NCBI GenBank assembly: GCA_045544195.1
Contig: JAZPYO010000034.1
Location: forward strand, 62,001-126,000
From: RGIG7213 sp045544195
GTDB lineage: Bacteria > Bacillota > Clostridia > Oscillospirales > CAG-272
Direction of reading: 5' to 3'
DNA: 64,000 nucleotides
Position numbers and translations under genes: made by a program. How positions within the stretch are numbered: the first letter of the stretch is position 1; every line of letters begins with the position of its first letter. Shown here piece after piece: positions 1-8,217 of this stretch. The notes below the pieces were generated by a model. It saw only the letters and a program-made list of their open reading frames with translations, did not search any database and was not told the DNA's origin.

Positions 1-1
1 A

Positions 2-637
2 ACTGCTATGACAACTGTTGCAGACCTTATTGACAAGCTGCGTGACACGTGCGAATCACATGCGCGCTGCAGCGTTGTTGAGGTTATGGGTAAGTATGCA
101 GGAGATATAGCCATAAACACAGGTATTGCCACAGGTGCTATCGCGGTTGCGGTAAGAGAGATTCCGTTTGATGAGGAAAAGGCTATTGCAAAGATAGCTA
201 AGGCAAGAGAAAATAAAAAGCGTAATATCATCGTTATTGTTGCAGAGGGCAAAACAGATTACGCAGAGGGGTTTGCGGAGCGTATTGAAAAGGCAACAGG
301 AATCGAAACGAGATTTACACGCTTCGGCCACGTTCAAAGAGGCGGCATTCCTACTGTAAGAGACAGAGTCACAGCATCCCGTATGGGTAAGGCAGCCGTT
401 GTTGAGCTTCTCAACGGAAAGAGTAATCTTGTAATTTGTGAAAGAAAAGGTGTCATCACTTCGATGGACATCAATAAAGCTTTGAAGATAGACAGAATGT
501 TTAAAAACCTTATGACTGACGCTGAATATGCAGAGCTTGAAAAAGAAGGCGTTCTTGAAGAAATGCGCGCTCACTGCGAGGAAAGAGCTGCAGCAAAGCT
601 CGAGCTTTATAAGCTGTCAGAAGAGATCTGCAAATAA
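2..637 (+). CDS. pfkA: 6-phosphofructokinase, C-terminal part (gene enters from left edge)
   Basis: ATP-dependent phosphofructokinase, which phosphorylates fructose 6-phosphate to fructose 1,6-bisphosphate in cytosolic glycolysis. The reading frame is already open at the first bases, and the residues before the first ATG (Thr-Ala) fit the family context, so this is the C-terminal 60-65% of a roughly 320-residue protein. Visible family motifs are SHARCSVVEVMGKYAGDIA near the start and FGHVQRGGIP followed by DR, which forms the sugar-phosphate site across the subunit interface. A hairpin terminator follows within 15 nt of the stop codon, so this is the end of its transcript. The N-terminal ATP-binding motifs lie outside the window, so the ATP versus PPi specificity class cannot be checked directly. 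Confidence 0.93.
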   Translation, partial: TAMTTVADLIDKLRDTCESHARCSVVEVMGKYAGDIAINTGIATGAIAVAVREIPFDEEKAIAKIAKARENKKRNIIVIVAEGKTDYAEGFAERIEKATGIETRFTRFGHVQRGGIPTVRDRVTASRMGKAAVVELLNGKSNLVICERKGVITSMDINKALKIDRMFKNLMTDAEYAELEKEGVLEEMRAHCEERAAAKLELYKLSEEICK

Positions 638-649
638 AATAATGTACAT

Positions 650-696
650 AAAGCGCACCGTTTGCAGTCTTTGAAGGCATGCCATATGTGCGCTTT
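650..696 (+). terminator. Intrinsic terminator after pfkA
   Basis: A 9-bp GC-containing stem (650-658 with 688-696) is followed by an A/T-rich run with TTTTT at about 701-705. It separates pfkA from the secreted protein gene. The loop is long (29 nt) and contains the small palindrome GGCATGCC. Confidence 0.6.
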
Positions 697-720
697 AAAA
701 TTTTTAAGGTGGGGTGAAAT

Positions 721-2457
721 ATGAAAAAATTATTTTCGATGCTTACAGCGATTTGTATTCTTTTATCTGCTACTGTGACTGTATCTGCTGCGGCGGACCC
801 CGATGCTCCGTATTGCAATCCTGACTACATTTTTTATGATTGTGCAAAGGTGATATACGATACACTGTACGATTTTGACAACTATGAGGAAAATACGGAA
901 ACCGAAGACCCCAATGACTATTTGGTGTGTGTCGATATTACAGGCTGCGGAGTTACCTCGGGAAATTTGCAGAGCTTTATCAATTCGGTATTCCGACAGA
1001 TGACGGAGGTCTTTTTTATTGACGGTCATTCGATAGGCGTCAGAAGCTCCGCAAGCGGTATTTCTGCCCTGTATATGAATACTATTTTCGATCTTGAAAC
1101 CATAAAGAAAGCAGTAGAAAAGGTAGACAGTGTAGTAAACGATATTATACAGCAGGCATCTGATATACCGACAATTCAGGAAAAAGCACTTTTTGTACAT
1201 AACTACCTTGCACTTAATAACAGATATAATTCTGATATTCTTGCAGGAGTACCAAGCACCTCTGTTCCGTATACAGTCTTCAATATTTACGGTGCTTTGG
1301 TTGACCATAATGCAGTGTGTCAGGGATATGCGCTTGCATTTAATCATATAATGCGCCGTATGGGCTGTAGGGCAGATTTCGTTATGAGCACTGCGCTCAA
1401 TCACGGCTGGAGTCTTATAGAAATTGACGGATATTGGTACCATGTTGATGTTACGTGGGACGACCCGACATACGATAAATGCGGAAATCTTGATTACGAA
1501 AATTTCCTTTTGAGCGATGCGGGCATCAAGGCTACCGGACATGATTCCTTCGACAGCTTTTCACAGGCAAATGCGACGACTACGGATTACAAGATAGGCG
1601 ACAAATACGATACGTTGTATTTACACGACAAATCAAAGACTAAAAATAATGTTGTCTATAATGACGGCTTGTGGTATTTCGTCAGAATAAACGGCAAGGG
1701 CAAATATGATATATGTACTACCGAAGACATTTTTGCGACCTCTGAAGAATTGCAGTATACCGTTGTGAAAAGCATTTCTTCTATGTGGTATGCGCAAAGC
1801 GGCGGATTTTACCCTACGATCTCACCGTCGATTTTCAAATACGATGACAGACTCTTTTACTCGGTTGCAGATGCAGTGTATGTATGTGACTTTGATATGA
1901 GTAATGAAAGCGTTGTTTTCAAGCCCCAAAAGCCGAACAATTATACAAATCTTTACGGTATACTTATTGATAACGACGTTTTGTACTATCAGCTGCTTGA
2001 TACGCCGAACTGCACACAAAACGAGCCGCTTTCATCATATCAGCTCAAAAAAGCGGATATTCTGTTTGCGACTAATTCCGATCTTTATATTTCAGACGGT
2101 GTAATTTTCGGTGTTATGGGCGAGATAACCGCAAGAGATCTTATGTTCAATGTCATCAATTCCAAAAATGTATATTTTGGAGAAGATATTCATGGCAACG
2201 GCTCGTGCCTTGTTAAAAACGGAGATAAGCTGTATGTTTACGGTGACGGCGATATGGTTTCCTGCGGATATACGGTTATAATTTCCGGCGACGTAAACCG
2301 TGACGGCAAGGTCAATACGTATGATATAATACGCTTGAAAAAGCTCTTGAACGGTGCTTCTGCTTCAAGTGAGGATATGATGTATTTCGATGTCGATCTT
2401 AACGGAGAGCTTAATGAAAGCGATCTTGATCTTCTTGTTTCGCTTGTAACGGAATAA
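721..2457 (+). CDS. Secreted transglutaminase-like protein with C-terminal type I dockerin
   Basis: Predicted extracellular protein of 578 residues. Residues 1-23 form a signal peptide (two Lys, a hydrophobic core, cleavage after VSA). A transglutaminase-like core lies at about 150-255: Cys in AVCQGYA (about 200), His in NHGWSLIEIDGYWYHVDV (about 224) and Asp in DVTWDDP, giving the Cys-His-Asp order of the papain-like fold. Residues of about 290-500 are a beta-rich repeat-like region with no recognised family. The last 60 residues hold two calcium-binding loops (DVNRDGKVNTYDI and DVDLNGELNESDL), the duplicated type I dockerin pattern. The start has a good ribosome binding site (AAGGTGGGG). 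Dockerins bind cohesins on a scaffold or cell surface; no cohesin is in this window. Whether the core cross-links, deamidates or cleaves peptides is unknown. Confidence 0.82.
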   Translation: MKKLFSMLTAICILLSATVTVSAAADPDAPYCNPDYIFYDCAKVIYDTLYDFDNYEENTETEDPNDYLVCVDITGCGVTSGNLQSFINSVFRQMTEVFFIDGHSIGVRSSASGISALYMNTIFDLETIKKAVEKVDSVVNDIIQQASDIPTIQEKALFVHNYLALNNRYNSDILAGVPSTSVPYTVFNIYGALVDHNAVCQGYALAFNHIMRRMGCRADFVMSTALNHGWSLIEIDGYWYHVDVTWDDPTYDKCGNLDYENFLLSDAGIKATGHDSFDSFSQANATTTDYKIGDKYDTLYLHDKSKTKNNVVYNDGLWYFVRINGKGKYDICTTEDIFATSEELQYTVVKSISSMWYAQSGGFYPTISPSIFKYDDRLFYSVADAVYVCDFDMSNESVVFKPQKPNNYTNLYGILIDNDVLYYQLLDTPNCTQNEPLSSYQLKKADILFATNSDLYISDGVIFGVMGEITARDLMFNVINSKNVYFGEDIHGNGSCLVKNGDKLYVYGDGDMVSCGYTVIISGDVNRDGKVNTYDIIRLKKLLNGASASSEDMMYFDVDLNGELNESDLDLLVSLVTE

Positions 2458-2467
2458 TGAATAGTAA

Positions 2468-2515
2468 TACCCCCTTTTGCATATCATTTTTTGAGGTGAT
2501 ATACAATAGGGGGTA
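2468..2515 (+). terminator. Hairpin after the dockerin gene, overlapping the leader of yunB
   Basis: TACCCCC (2468-2474) pairs with GGGGGTA (2509-2515), and ATATCA (2481-2486) pairs with TGATAT (2497-2502), followed by AAATTTTCTTT. It can act as a terminator for the upstream gene. The GAGGTG that could serve as ribosome binding site of yunB (2493-2498) lies inside this hairpin. Confidence 0.45.
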
Positions 2516-2574
2516 AATTTTCTTTATACAGATGGCGTTGCCGATCTTACAAAAAACGCAGGAAAATCTTCGCT

Positions 2575-3201
2575 GTGATCTTGCTTTTGCTTTTGTTAAT
2601 TGGATTTTTCGCCGTTGATAAAATTATTTCGCCGACAGTACTGTCCTTTGCTAAAACCGCACTTGAGGGTGAAATATCAAAATGCATCAATGATAGCGTT
2701 ATGCAGGTAATACAAAGCGAGGATGTAGAATTTGAAACCATATATAAAACAGTAAAAAATGCAGATGATTCGGTATCGGCAATATTTTTAAACGCATCAC
2801 AGGCAAACAGGATCAAGGCGCTTATTACAGAAAGAGTTATCGAAAATATCGAAAACATGGATACAAAAATAGAAATTCCGATAGGAAATCTTACCGATAG
2901 TATTTTCTTTTCGGGAAAGGGAAGACGTATTAAGGTCGATGTACTTACGGTAAGCTCAGTTGAAAACAGATTAGAAAACAGAACAGAGGACAGCGGCATC
3001 AATCAGACGCATCTGTCCTCATATATAGTTATAAATGCAAGTGTTTGCGCAAGAATAGGCAGTGAAAGCATTAATACAGAGGCAAACGGCGAGATAATGC
3101 TATGTGATACTGTAATAGTCGGTAAGGTTCCGGATTCGTTTACCAGCATCGATGTGCTTGACGAGCAAACGCGCCTGTGGCTTCAATCGTATAAAAAATA
3201 A
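2575..3201 (+). CDS. yunB: YunB-type sporulation protein
   Basis: Homologue of Bacillus YunB, a membrane-anchored protein made in the mother cell during sporulation; its biochemical role is unknown. An N-terminal transmembrane helix is followed by an extracytoplasmic domain with the family pattern IGNLTDSIFFSGKGR and DSGINQTHLSSYIVIN (the GINQT motif is characteristic). The GTG at 2575 is given as start because AGGA lies 11 nt upstream. However, the frame stays open back to 2500 and encodes a basic stretch (RWRCRSYKKRRK) of the kind expected in front of the membrane helix; that longer form would need the AUA at 2506 behind GAGGTG. The gene ends 3 nt from the convergent DUF1015 gene. Confidence 0.75.
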   Translation: MILLLLLLIGFFAVDKIISPTVLSFAKTALEGEISKCINDSVMQVIQSEDVEFETIYKTVKNADDSVSAIFLNASQANRIKALITERVIENIENMDTKIEIPIGNLTDSIFFSGKGRRIKVDVLTVSSVENRLENRTEDSGINQTHLSSYIVINASVCARIGSESINTEANGEIMLCDTVIVGKVPDSFTSIDVLDEQTRLWLQSYKK

Positions 3202-3204
3202 TGC

Positions 3205-4479
3205 TTATTTTATCTTTCTGCATTCAAGATAGAATCTCTTGTCATCAGCGTGCCCCATTGAAAATGTTTTTCTTGGCAAAGCGCCGTCTTTTATAACGGA
3301 GTAGAACAGCTCATCCTTACGCATACCGTCGAATATGAATCCGATGCTGTTTTCCTTTTTGGCAAGAGTGATAAGATTTTCAATGCCGTGAATGTAATCT
3401 ATCTGACATTCGGGATGATTTTTGCTGAATTCAAACAGAAAATTCTGTATATCTCCGACGGGCAATGACGTTGCAGGATCGTTTATGTAAATCTTTCCAC
3501 ATGAGGATGACGTATAATAACTGTAAGTAAAAGCACCGTCAGATGTCTTTTCCGAAGATGCGTTTCCGACTTTCGCAAATTCCTTTAACACAGTGTCGGG
3601 ATCACAGTTAGTTATCAGTCTGTAAATAGGCTCAAATTCTATTGCTTCATCGTGAATGTTCACAAGCTCAACAAGAGCGTACCGTGCAGGGCAGTCAATG
3701 CCGCACTCACCCGTTTCAGCCTTTATTTTCTCATAGCACGCCTTAGCGGTAGCTAATGAGTGATTTCCGTCGCCGACGGCAAATACAAGACAGCTTTCCT
3801 CGTTTATGCCGTACTTGCGGTTAAATGCATCAATGTCGGAAAGGGCCGATATTGCAGCATCAACTCTGTCTGTCTGCTCCTTGTCAAGAAACCATCCTGT
3901 TATATGGCCACCATTCTGCATAAGATCGAAATCGTATGCCATTTCCATCCCGCTTTTTGCGTCCTTCAACGGCTCTATAACGGTTTTTTCACAATCGTCG
4001 CAGAAGAGCATAACGTGCGGAGATTCCACAGGGGCATTACAACGTATCCGTACTCTCGGAGGGATGCGCTCAAGAACAGTACCCTCGGTTGCTCTGATAG
4101 CGGAAGCGGCACCCTTGCTGTAATCGTATGCTTCAAGGTCGATCATACCTATGATACCGTGACGTATCTTACCGTTTGACGGCAGTACACGCTCAACGTA
4201 TATCATAGAGCATTTTCTCTCAATGAAAAGATTTTTAATGTATTCTTCCATTGTTGTGGTGATGCTATTTATCTTTTCGTCTGTTGCATCTTCAAGATAT
4301 ACCTCGGGAAGAATGATGTTGTATGCCGAAAAATCGGGATCAGCATCATTTTTTGTTTTCTCCCAGTATTCAGGCTCCGATGTGTACTGATCGCAGGCGA
4401 TCACGGCAAATCTGTTCGGCGATACCTTGCTGCTGTCGGGCAGTAAAATGTCAGCGGGAAAGAAATAATTGTTTTTCAT
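3205..4479 (-). CDS. DUF1015 family protein (COG4198)
   Basis: 424-residue cytosolic protein of the DUF1015 family, widespread in anaerobes and without an established function. The N-terminal part has the typical opening ADILLPDSSKVSPNRFAVIACDQYTSEPEYW, and the centre carries FAVGDGNHSLATAKA, the family hallmark DG(N/H)HS/R..A motif. Length is normal for the family. It is monocistronic, with its own promoter and an AAGAT-type leader (TTGGAGATAAG before ATG), and converges on yunB. No substrate can be read from the context. Confidence 0.85.
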   Translation of the reverse strand: MKNNYFFPADILLPDSSKVSPNRFAVIACDQYTSEPEYWEKTKNDADPDFSAYNIILPEVYLEDATDEKINSITTTMEEYIKNLFIERKCSMIYVERVLPSNGKIRHGIIGMIDLEAYDYSKGAASAIRATEGTVLERIPPRVRIRCNAPVESPHVMLFCDDCEKTVIEPLKDAKSGMEMAYDFDLMQNGGHITGWFLDKEQTDRVDAAISALSDIDAFNRKYGINEESCLVFAVGDGNHSLATAKACYEKIKAETGECGIDCPARYALVELVNIHDEAIEFEPIYRLITNCDPDTVLKEFAKVGNASSEKTSDGAFTYSYYTSSSCGKIYINDPATSLPVGDIQNFLFEFSKNHPECQIDYIHGIENLITLAKKENSIGFIFDGMRKDELFYSVIKDGALPRKTFSMGHADDKRFYLECRKIK

Positions 4480-4529
4480 CTTATCTCCAAAATATTTTAT
4501 TTTCAGCGGCTCACCGCTGAGCTTTGTTT

Positions 4530-4558
4530 ATTTTATCATAAAATGATCCATTGTGCAA
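4530..4558 (-). promoter_or_regulatory. Promoter of the DUF1015 gene
   Basis: Read on the minus strand: TTGCAC, 17-bp spacer ending in TGA, TAAAAT (extended -10). A 7-bp hairpin with loop CTCA (4503-4520) lies in the short leader just upstream of the ribosome binding site. Confidence 0.6.
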
Positions 4559-4608
4559 TATCTTTCAATGATTTTGATAAAAAAATGAGTCTTTTTTTCG
4601 ATAATATA

Positions 4609-4637
4609 TTGATTTTTCTTATAAAACTTGCTATAAT
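4609..4637 (+). promoter_or_regulatory. Promoter of alaS-mscL-HIT
   Basis: TTGATT, 17-bp spacer, TATAAT, with TGC directly before the -10 (extended -10). The leader is only about 50 nt, too short for a T-box. Confidence 0.7.
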
Positions 4638-4694
4638 ACAATTTGATATATAATAATGACATCCGAATATCGGGTGAAAGGAACGGTAAAGATC

Positions 4695-7331
4695 ATGGAA
4701 TGGTTATCACTTAACGATATCAGAGAAAAATATCTGAAGTTTTATGAGTCAAAGGGGCATCTGCGTCACAAGAGCTTTCCTCTCGTACCGCAGGATGATA
4801 AATCCCTGCTTTTGATAAATGCGGGTATGGCTCCCCTGAAGAAGTATTTTACGGGCGAAAAGGAACCGCCCCGCCACAGAATGACAACGTGCCAGAAATG
4901 CATCAGAACGCCCGATATAGAGCGTGTCGGCATAACAGCACGTCACGGCACTTATTTTGAAATGCTCGGAAACTTTTCTTTTGGAGATTATTTCAAGCAC
5001 GAGGCTACTGCATGGGCTTGGGAATTCTGTACAAAGGAGCTTGAGCTGCCCGTTGACAGACTGTATGTCAGCATTTACGAAAATGATGATGAAGCATTTG
5101 ATATATGGACAAAGGAGGTCGGCGTCGATCCCACTCACATTGTGCGTCTCGGTAAGGAGGATAACTTCTGGGAGATAGGATCAGGCCCCTGCGGTCCTTG
5201 CTCTGAGCTTTATTTTGACAGAGGTATCGAGCACGGCTGCGGATCGCCCGACTGTGCTGTCGGATGCGACTGCGACCGATTTGTTGAGTTCTGGAATCTC
5301 GTTTTCACTCAGTTTGAGGGTGACGGAAACGGCAATTATACCCCCCTTGCAAAGCCCAATATCGACACGGGCATGGGTCTTGAAAGAATAGCCTGCATAA
5401 TGCAGAACGTAAACAATCTTTTTGAGGTCGATACGGTACAGAATATAATGAAGGCGATAATTGCAAAGGCGGGCATCGTTTATGGAAGCGATCCGCAGAG
5501 CGATATATCCCTGCGTGTTATCACGGACCATATAAGAAGCACGTGCTTTCTTATATGCGACGGTGTAGTTCCTTCAAATGAGGGCAGAGGATACGTTCTC
5601 CGCCGTTTGCTCAGAAGAGCCGCACGCCACGGAAAGCTCCTCGGTATAAAAGGAACATTCTTATCGCAGATCGTTCCCGTTGTGGCAAAGGAAAATCTTT
5701 CGGAGTATCCTGAGCTTACGGAAAAGCTCGATTATATTCAGAAGATCGTTTCCATAGAAGAAGAAAAATTCGCAAGGACGATCGACAGCGGCATGGATAT
5801 GCTTAACGATATGATAAAACGCGCAGTTGAGGGCGGAGAAAATACCCTTTCCGCGCAGGATGTATTCAAGCTCAACGATACCTACGGATTCCCTCTTGAT
5901 CTCACTCGTGAAATAGCCACTGAAAAGGGAATTAGCATCGATGAAGAGGGCTTCGCTGCTCTTATGAACGAGCAAAAGGAAAGAGCGAGACGCGCAAGAG
6001 CTGAGCTTGGTGATTTCAGCTGGAGCGACGATACGCTTGATTTTGCTTCAAGTGCAAAAAAGACAGAGTTTACCGGCTATGATGAGCTTGAAAGCGATGC
6101 ACAGGTGGTTGCTATCATTTCAGCAGACAATGAAACTATCGGATCTGTTACCGATGCTGAGGCTGTTGTGGTGCTTGATCGCACACCGTTTTACGGCGAA
6201 GGCGGCGGTCAGGTCGGCGACAGCGGTGTTATTAACGGTATTAATGCTGAAATAACAGTCAACGATACGAAAAAGACAAACGGTATTTACCTGCACAGAT
6301 GCTATATCAACGGCACTCTTACAGTAGGCGATAAGGTTACTGCTAAGGTAGATGGCGAAAGACGTGATGCTATACGCCGTAATCACTCAGCGGCACACTT
6401 GCTGCAGGGTGCTTTAAGAAAGGTTCTCGGAACTCATGTTGAGCAGGCAGGCTCATATGTTGATGCAGAAAGAGTGAGATTTGACTTTTCACACTATACC
6501 GCTATGACTCAGGATGAGCTTTGCAGGGTCGAGCAGCTCGTAAATGAAGCTATTCTTTCCGGTACAACTGTTCAGACGGTCGAAACTGACGTTGAAACGG
6601 CTCGTTCTATGGGTGCTATGGCGTTGTTCGGCGAAAAGTACGGCGCTGTTGTAAGAGTTGTAAAGATGGGCGAGTATTCGACAGAGCTTTGCGGCGGCAC
6701 ACACCTTGACAACACCGCAAAGGCGGGTCTGTTCAAGATCATCACTGAATCCTCTGTTGCATCGGGTGTTCGCAGAATAGAGGGAACAACGGGTAAAAAC
6801 GTTCTTAAGCTCCTTGAAGAAAAGCAGACCCTTATTGCCAACTGCGCAAGAGAGCTTAAGGCTTCAAATCCAAATGAAATAGATAAAAAGGCTGCATCCT
6901 TGCAGGCTGAGCTTAAAGAGGACAAGCACGAGATCGAGCGCTTGAACAACAAGATCGCTGCATCTCAGGCAGATGAGATATTCAAAAATTCAAAAGCAGT
7001 CGGCGCATTTACCGTTATCACAGGTAAGACAGAGGGCGTTTCGGTTGACAGTATCCGCGCACTTTGCGATAAGATCAAATCACAGACTCCAAATGTCGTT
7101 GCTGTTATAGCTGCAAATAACGACGGTAAATTGAATCTTGTGGCTTGCGCAGGCGCAGAGGCTGTAAAGGCTGGCGCACACGCCGGTAATATTCTTAAAG
7201 AAATCAGCAAGATCGCAGGCGGCGGAGGCGGCGGCAGACCTGATAATGCAACATCGGGTGTCAAGCTCGCTGATAAGATCGATGATGCTTTGAATGAAGT
7301 ATATAATATTTTGGAAAGGTCAGGTAACTGA
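4695..7331 (+). CDS. alaS: Alanyl-tRNA synthetase
   Basis: Class II synthetase that charges tRNA-Ala; 878 residues from the chosen start, normal for bacteria. The catalytic domain opens with MEWLSLNDIREKYLKFY and includes RHGTYFEMLGNFSFGDYFK. The editing domain shows HSAAHLLQGALR and CGGTH, which form the zinc site. A C-terminal C-Ala domain ends with the glycine-rich GGGGGGRPDNA. The start at 4695 was preferred over the in-frame ATG at 4656 because family members start at MEWLS and AAAGGAA (4677-4683) precedes it. First gene of an operon with mscL and a HIT protein. Confidence 0.97.
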   Translation: MEWLSLNDIREKYLKFYESKGHLRHKSFPLVPQDDKSLLLINAGMAPLKKYFTGEKEPPRHRMTTCQKCIRTPDIERVGITARHGTYFEMLGNFSFGDYFKHEATAWAWEFCTKELELPVDRLYVSIYENDDEAFDIWTKEVGVDPTHIVRLGKEDNFWEIGSGPCGPCSELYFDRGIEHGCGSPDCAVGCDCDRFVEFWNLVFTQFEGDGNGNYTPLAKPNIDTGMGLERIACIMQNVNNLFEVDTVQNIMKAIIAKAGIVYGSDPQSDISLRVITDHIRSTCFLICDGVVPSNEGRGYVLRRLLRRAARHGKLLGIKGTFLSQIVPVVAKENLSEYPELTEKLDYIQKIVSIEEEKFARTIDSGMDMLNDMIKRAVEGGENTLSAQDVFKLNDTYGFPLDLTREIATEKGISIDEEGFAALMNEQKERARRARAELGDFSWSDDTLDFASSAKKTEFTGYDELESDAQVVAIISADNETIGSVTDAEAVVVLDRTPFYGEGGGQVGDSGVINGINAEITVNDTKKTNGIYLHRCYINGTLTVGDKVTAKVDGERRDAIRRNHSAAHLLQGALRKVLGTHVEQAGSYVDAERVRFDFSHYTAMTQDELCRVEQLVNEAILSGTTVQTVETDVETARSMGAMALFGEKYGAVVRVVKMGEYSTELCGGTHLDNTAKAGLFKIITESSVASGVRRIEGTTGKNVLKLLEEKQTLIANCARELKASNPNEIDKKAASLQAELKEDKHEIERLNNKIAASQADEIFKNSKAVGAFTVITGKTEGVSVDSIRALCDKIKSQTPNVVAVIAANNDGKLNLVACAGAEAVKAGAHAGNILKEISKIAGGGGGGRPDNATSGVKLADKIDDALNEVYNILERSGN

Positions 7332-7332
7332 A

Positions 7333-7803
7333 ATGGCAGAAAAGAGCTCATTCTTTAAAGACTTTAAAGCATTTATCTCCAAGGGTAATATCGTTGATAT
7401 GGCAACAGGTGTTATCGTCGGCGGTGCGTTTTCGAAAATCGTAACATCACTGGTAAATGACATAATAATGCCCCCTATAAGTGTCCTTATGGGTGAGGTG
7501 AATTTTGCTGATCTTAAGTACGTTCTCAAGGAAGAGGTGCTTAACGAGGCAGGCGAGGTAGCGGAAAAGGCTATTTCCATCAACTACGGTAATTTCATTC
7601 AGCTCATTATTGACTTTTTGATAATGGCATTCTGTGTATTCCTTATGATACGTGTTATCGTAAAATCAAGAGCAAGACTTGAAGCGAAGAAGAAGGCGGA
7701 AGAAGAGGCAGCTGCGGCAGCTAAGGCGGCAGAGCCTGCTCCTATCCCTGAGGATATTCAGCTTCTCCGTGAGATCCGTGATAGCTTGAAAGGTAAAAAC
7801 TGA
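7333..7803 (+). CDS. mscL: Large-conductance mechanosensitive channel
   Basis: Homopentameric inner-membrane channel that opens under membrane tension during hypo-osmotic shock. The 156-residue product has the MscL opening KDFKAFISKGNIVDMATGV with the first pore helix, a periplasmic loop, a second helix (FIQLIIDFLIMAFCVFLMI) and a charged, alanine-rich C-terminal bundle (KKKAEEEAAAAAKAAEP). The start lies 1 nt after the alaS stop codon; the ATG at 7294 inside alaS was rejected because the family begins at this Met. Translation is probably coupled to alaS. Confidence 0.96.
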   Translation: MAEKSSFFKDFKAFISKGNIVDMATGVIVGGAFSKIVTSLVNDIIMPPISVLMGEVNFADLKYVLKEEVLNEAGEVAEKAISINYGNFIQLIIDFLIMAFCVFLMIRVIVKSRARLEAKKKAEEEAAAAAKAAEPAPIPEDIQLLREIRDSLKGKN

Positions 7804-7805
7804 TA

Positions 7806-8147
7806 ATGGCAGACTGTTTGTTTTGTAAAATAATCGCAGGTGAGATACCCTCGTCAAAGGTATATGAGGATGAGTTCTGCTATGCGTTCAAGGACATAAA
7901 TCCCCAGGCTCCCGTACATATCCTCGTTATTCCTAAAAAGCATTTAGCATCGATCGATGAGATAGATTGCGAAAACAGCCTTTACGTAGCGAAGATATTT
8001 CAGGTGATACCGTCTATTGCAAAAAGTGCAGGTCTTGTAAACGGTTACCGCGTTGTATCGAATTGCGGTGACGATGCTTGCCAAAGCGTAAAGCATTTGC
8101 ATTTTCACATTCTCGGCGGAAGACAGCTGAGCGGAGAAATGGCATAA
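7806..8147 (+). CDS. HIT family nucleotide hydrolase (HinT-like)
   Basis: Small cytosolic histidine-triad protein, 113 residues, the usual length for bacterial HinT, which hydrolyses nucleoside phosphoramidates such as adenosine 5'-phosphoramidates. The N-terminal CLFCKIIAGEIPSSKVYED is diagnostic, and the catalytic triad is HLHFHIL near the C-terminus. It starts 2 nt after the mscL stop and is the last gene of the alaS operon, followed by a strong bidirectional terminator. Confidence 0.95.
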   Translation: MADCLFCKIIAGEIPSSKVYEDEFCYAFKDINPQAPVHILVIPKKHLASIDEIDCENSLYVAKIFQVIPSIAKSAGLVNGYRVVSNCGDDACQSVKHLHFHILGGRQLSGEMA

Positions 8148-8160
8148 AATAACGACAATA

Positions 8161-8201
8161 AAAAACGCTTACATCATCTACTGTATGATGTAAGCGTTTT
8201 T
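8161..8201. terminator. Bidirectional intrinsic terminator
   Basis: Perfect 17-bp stem (8161-8177 with 8185-8201), 7-nt loop, with an A-run on the left and a T-run on the right. It serves the HIT gene on the plus strand and the convergent membrane-protein gene on the minus strand. Confidence 0.88.
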
Positions 8202-8217
8202 TTGCAGTCAATTACAT

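Noticed and set aside
763..1542. Long minus-strand frame opposite the dockerin protein (259 residues)
   Set aside because: It is a shadow of a well-supported gene: Cys- and Ile-rich composition, no domain, no ribosome binding site. The same holds for the frames at 9559-10197, 11811-12512 and 54854-55750.
4638..4694. Possible T-box control of alaS, ileS or tyrS
   Set aside because: Predicted transcript starts leave leaders of about 50 nt or less for alaS and ileS, and tyrS overlaps recN; there is no room for stem I and the T-box sequence.
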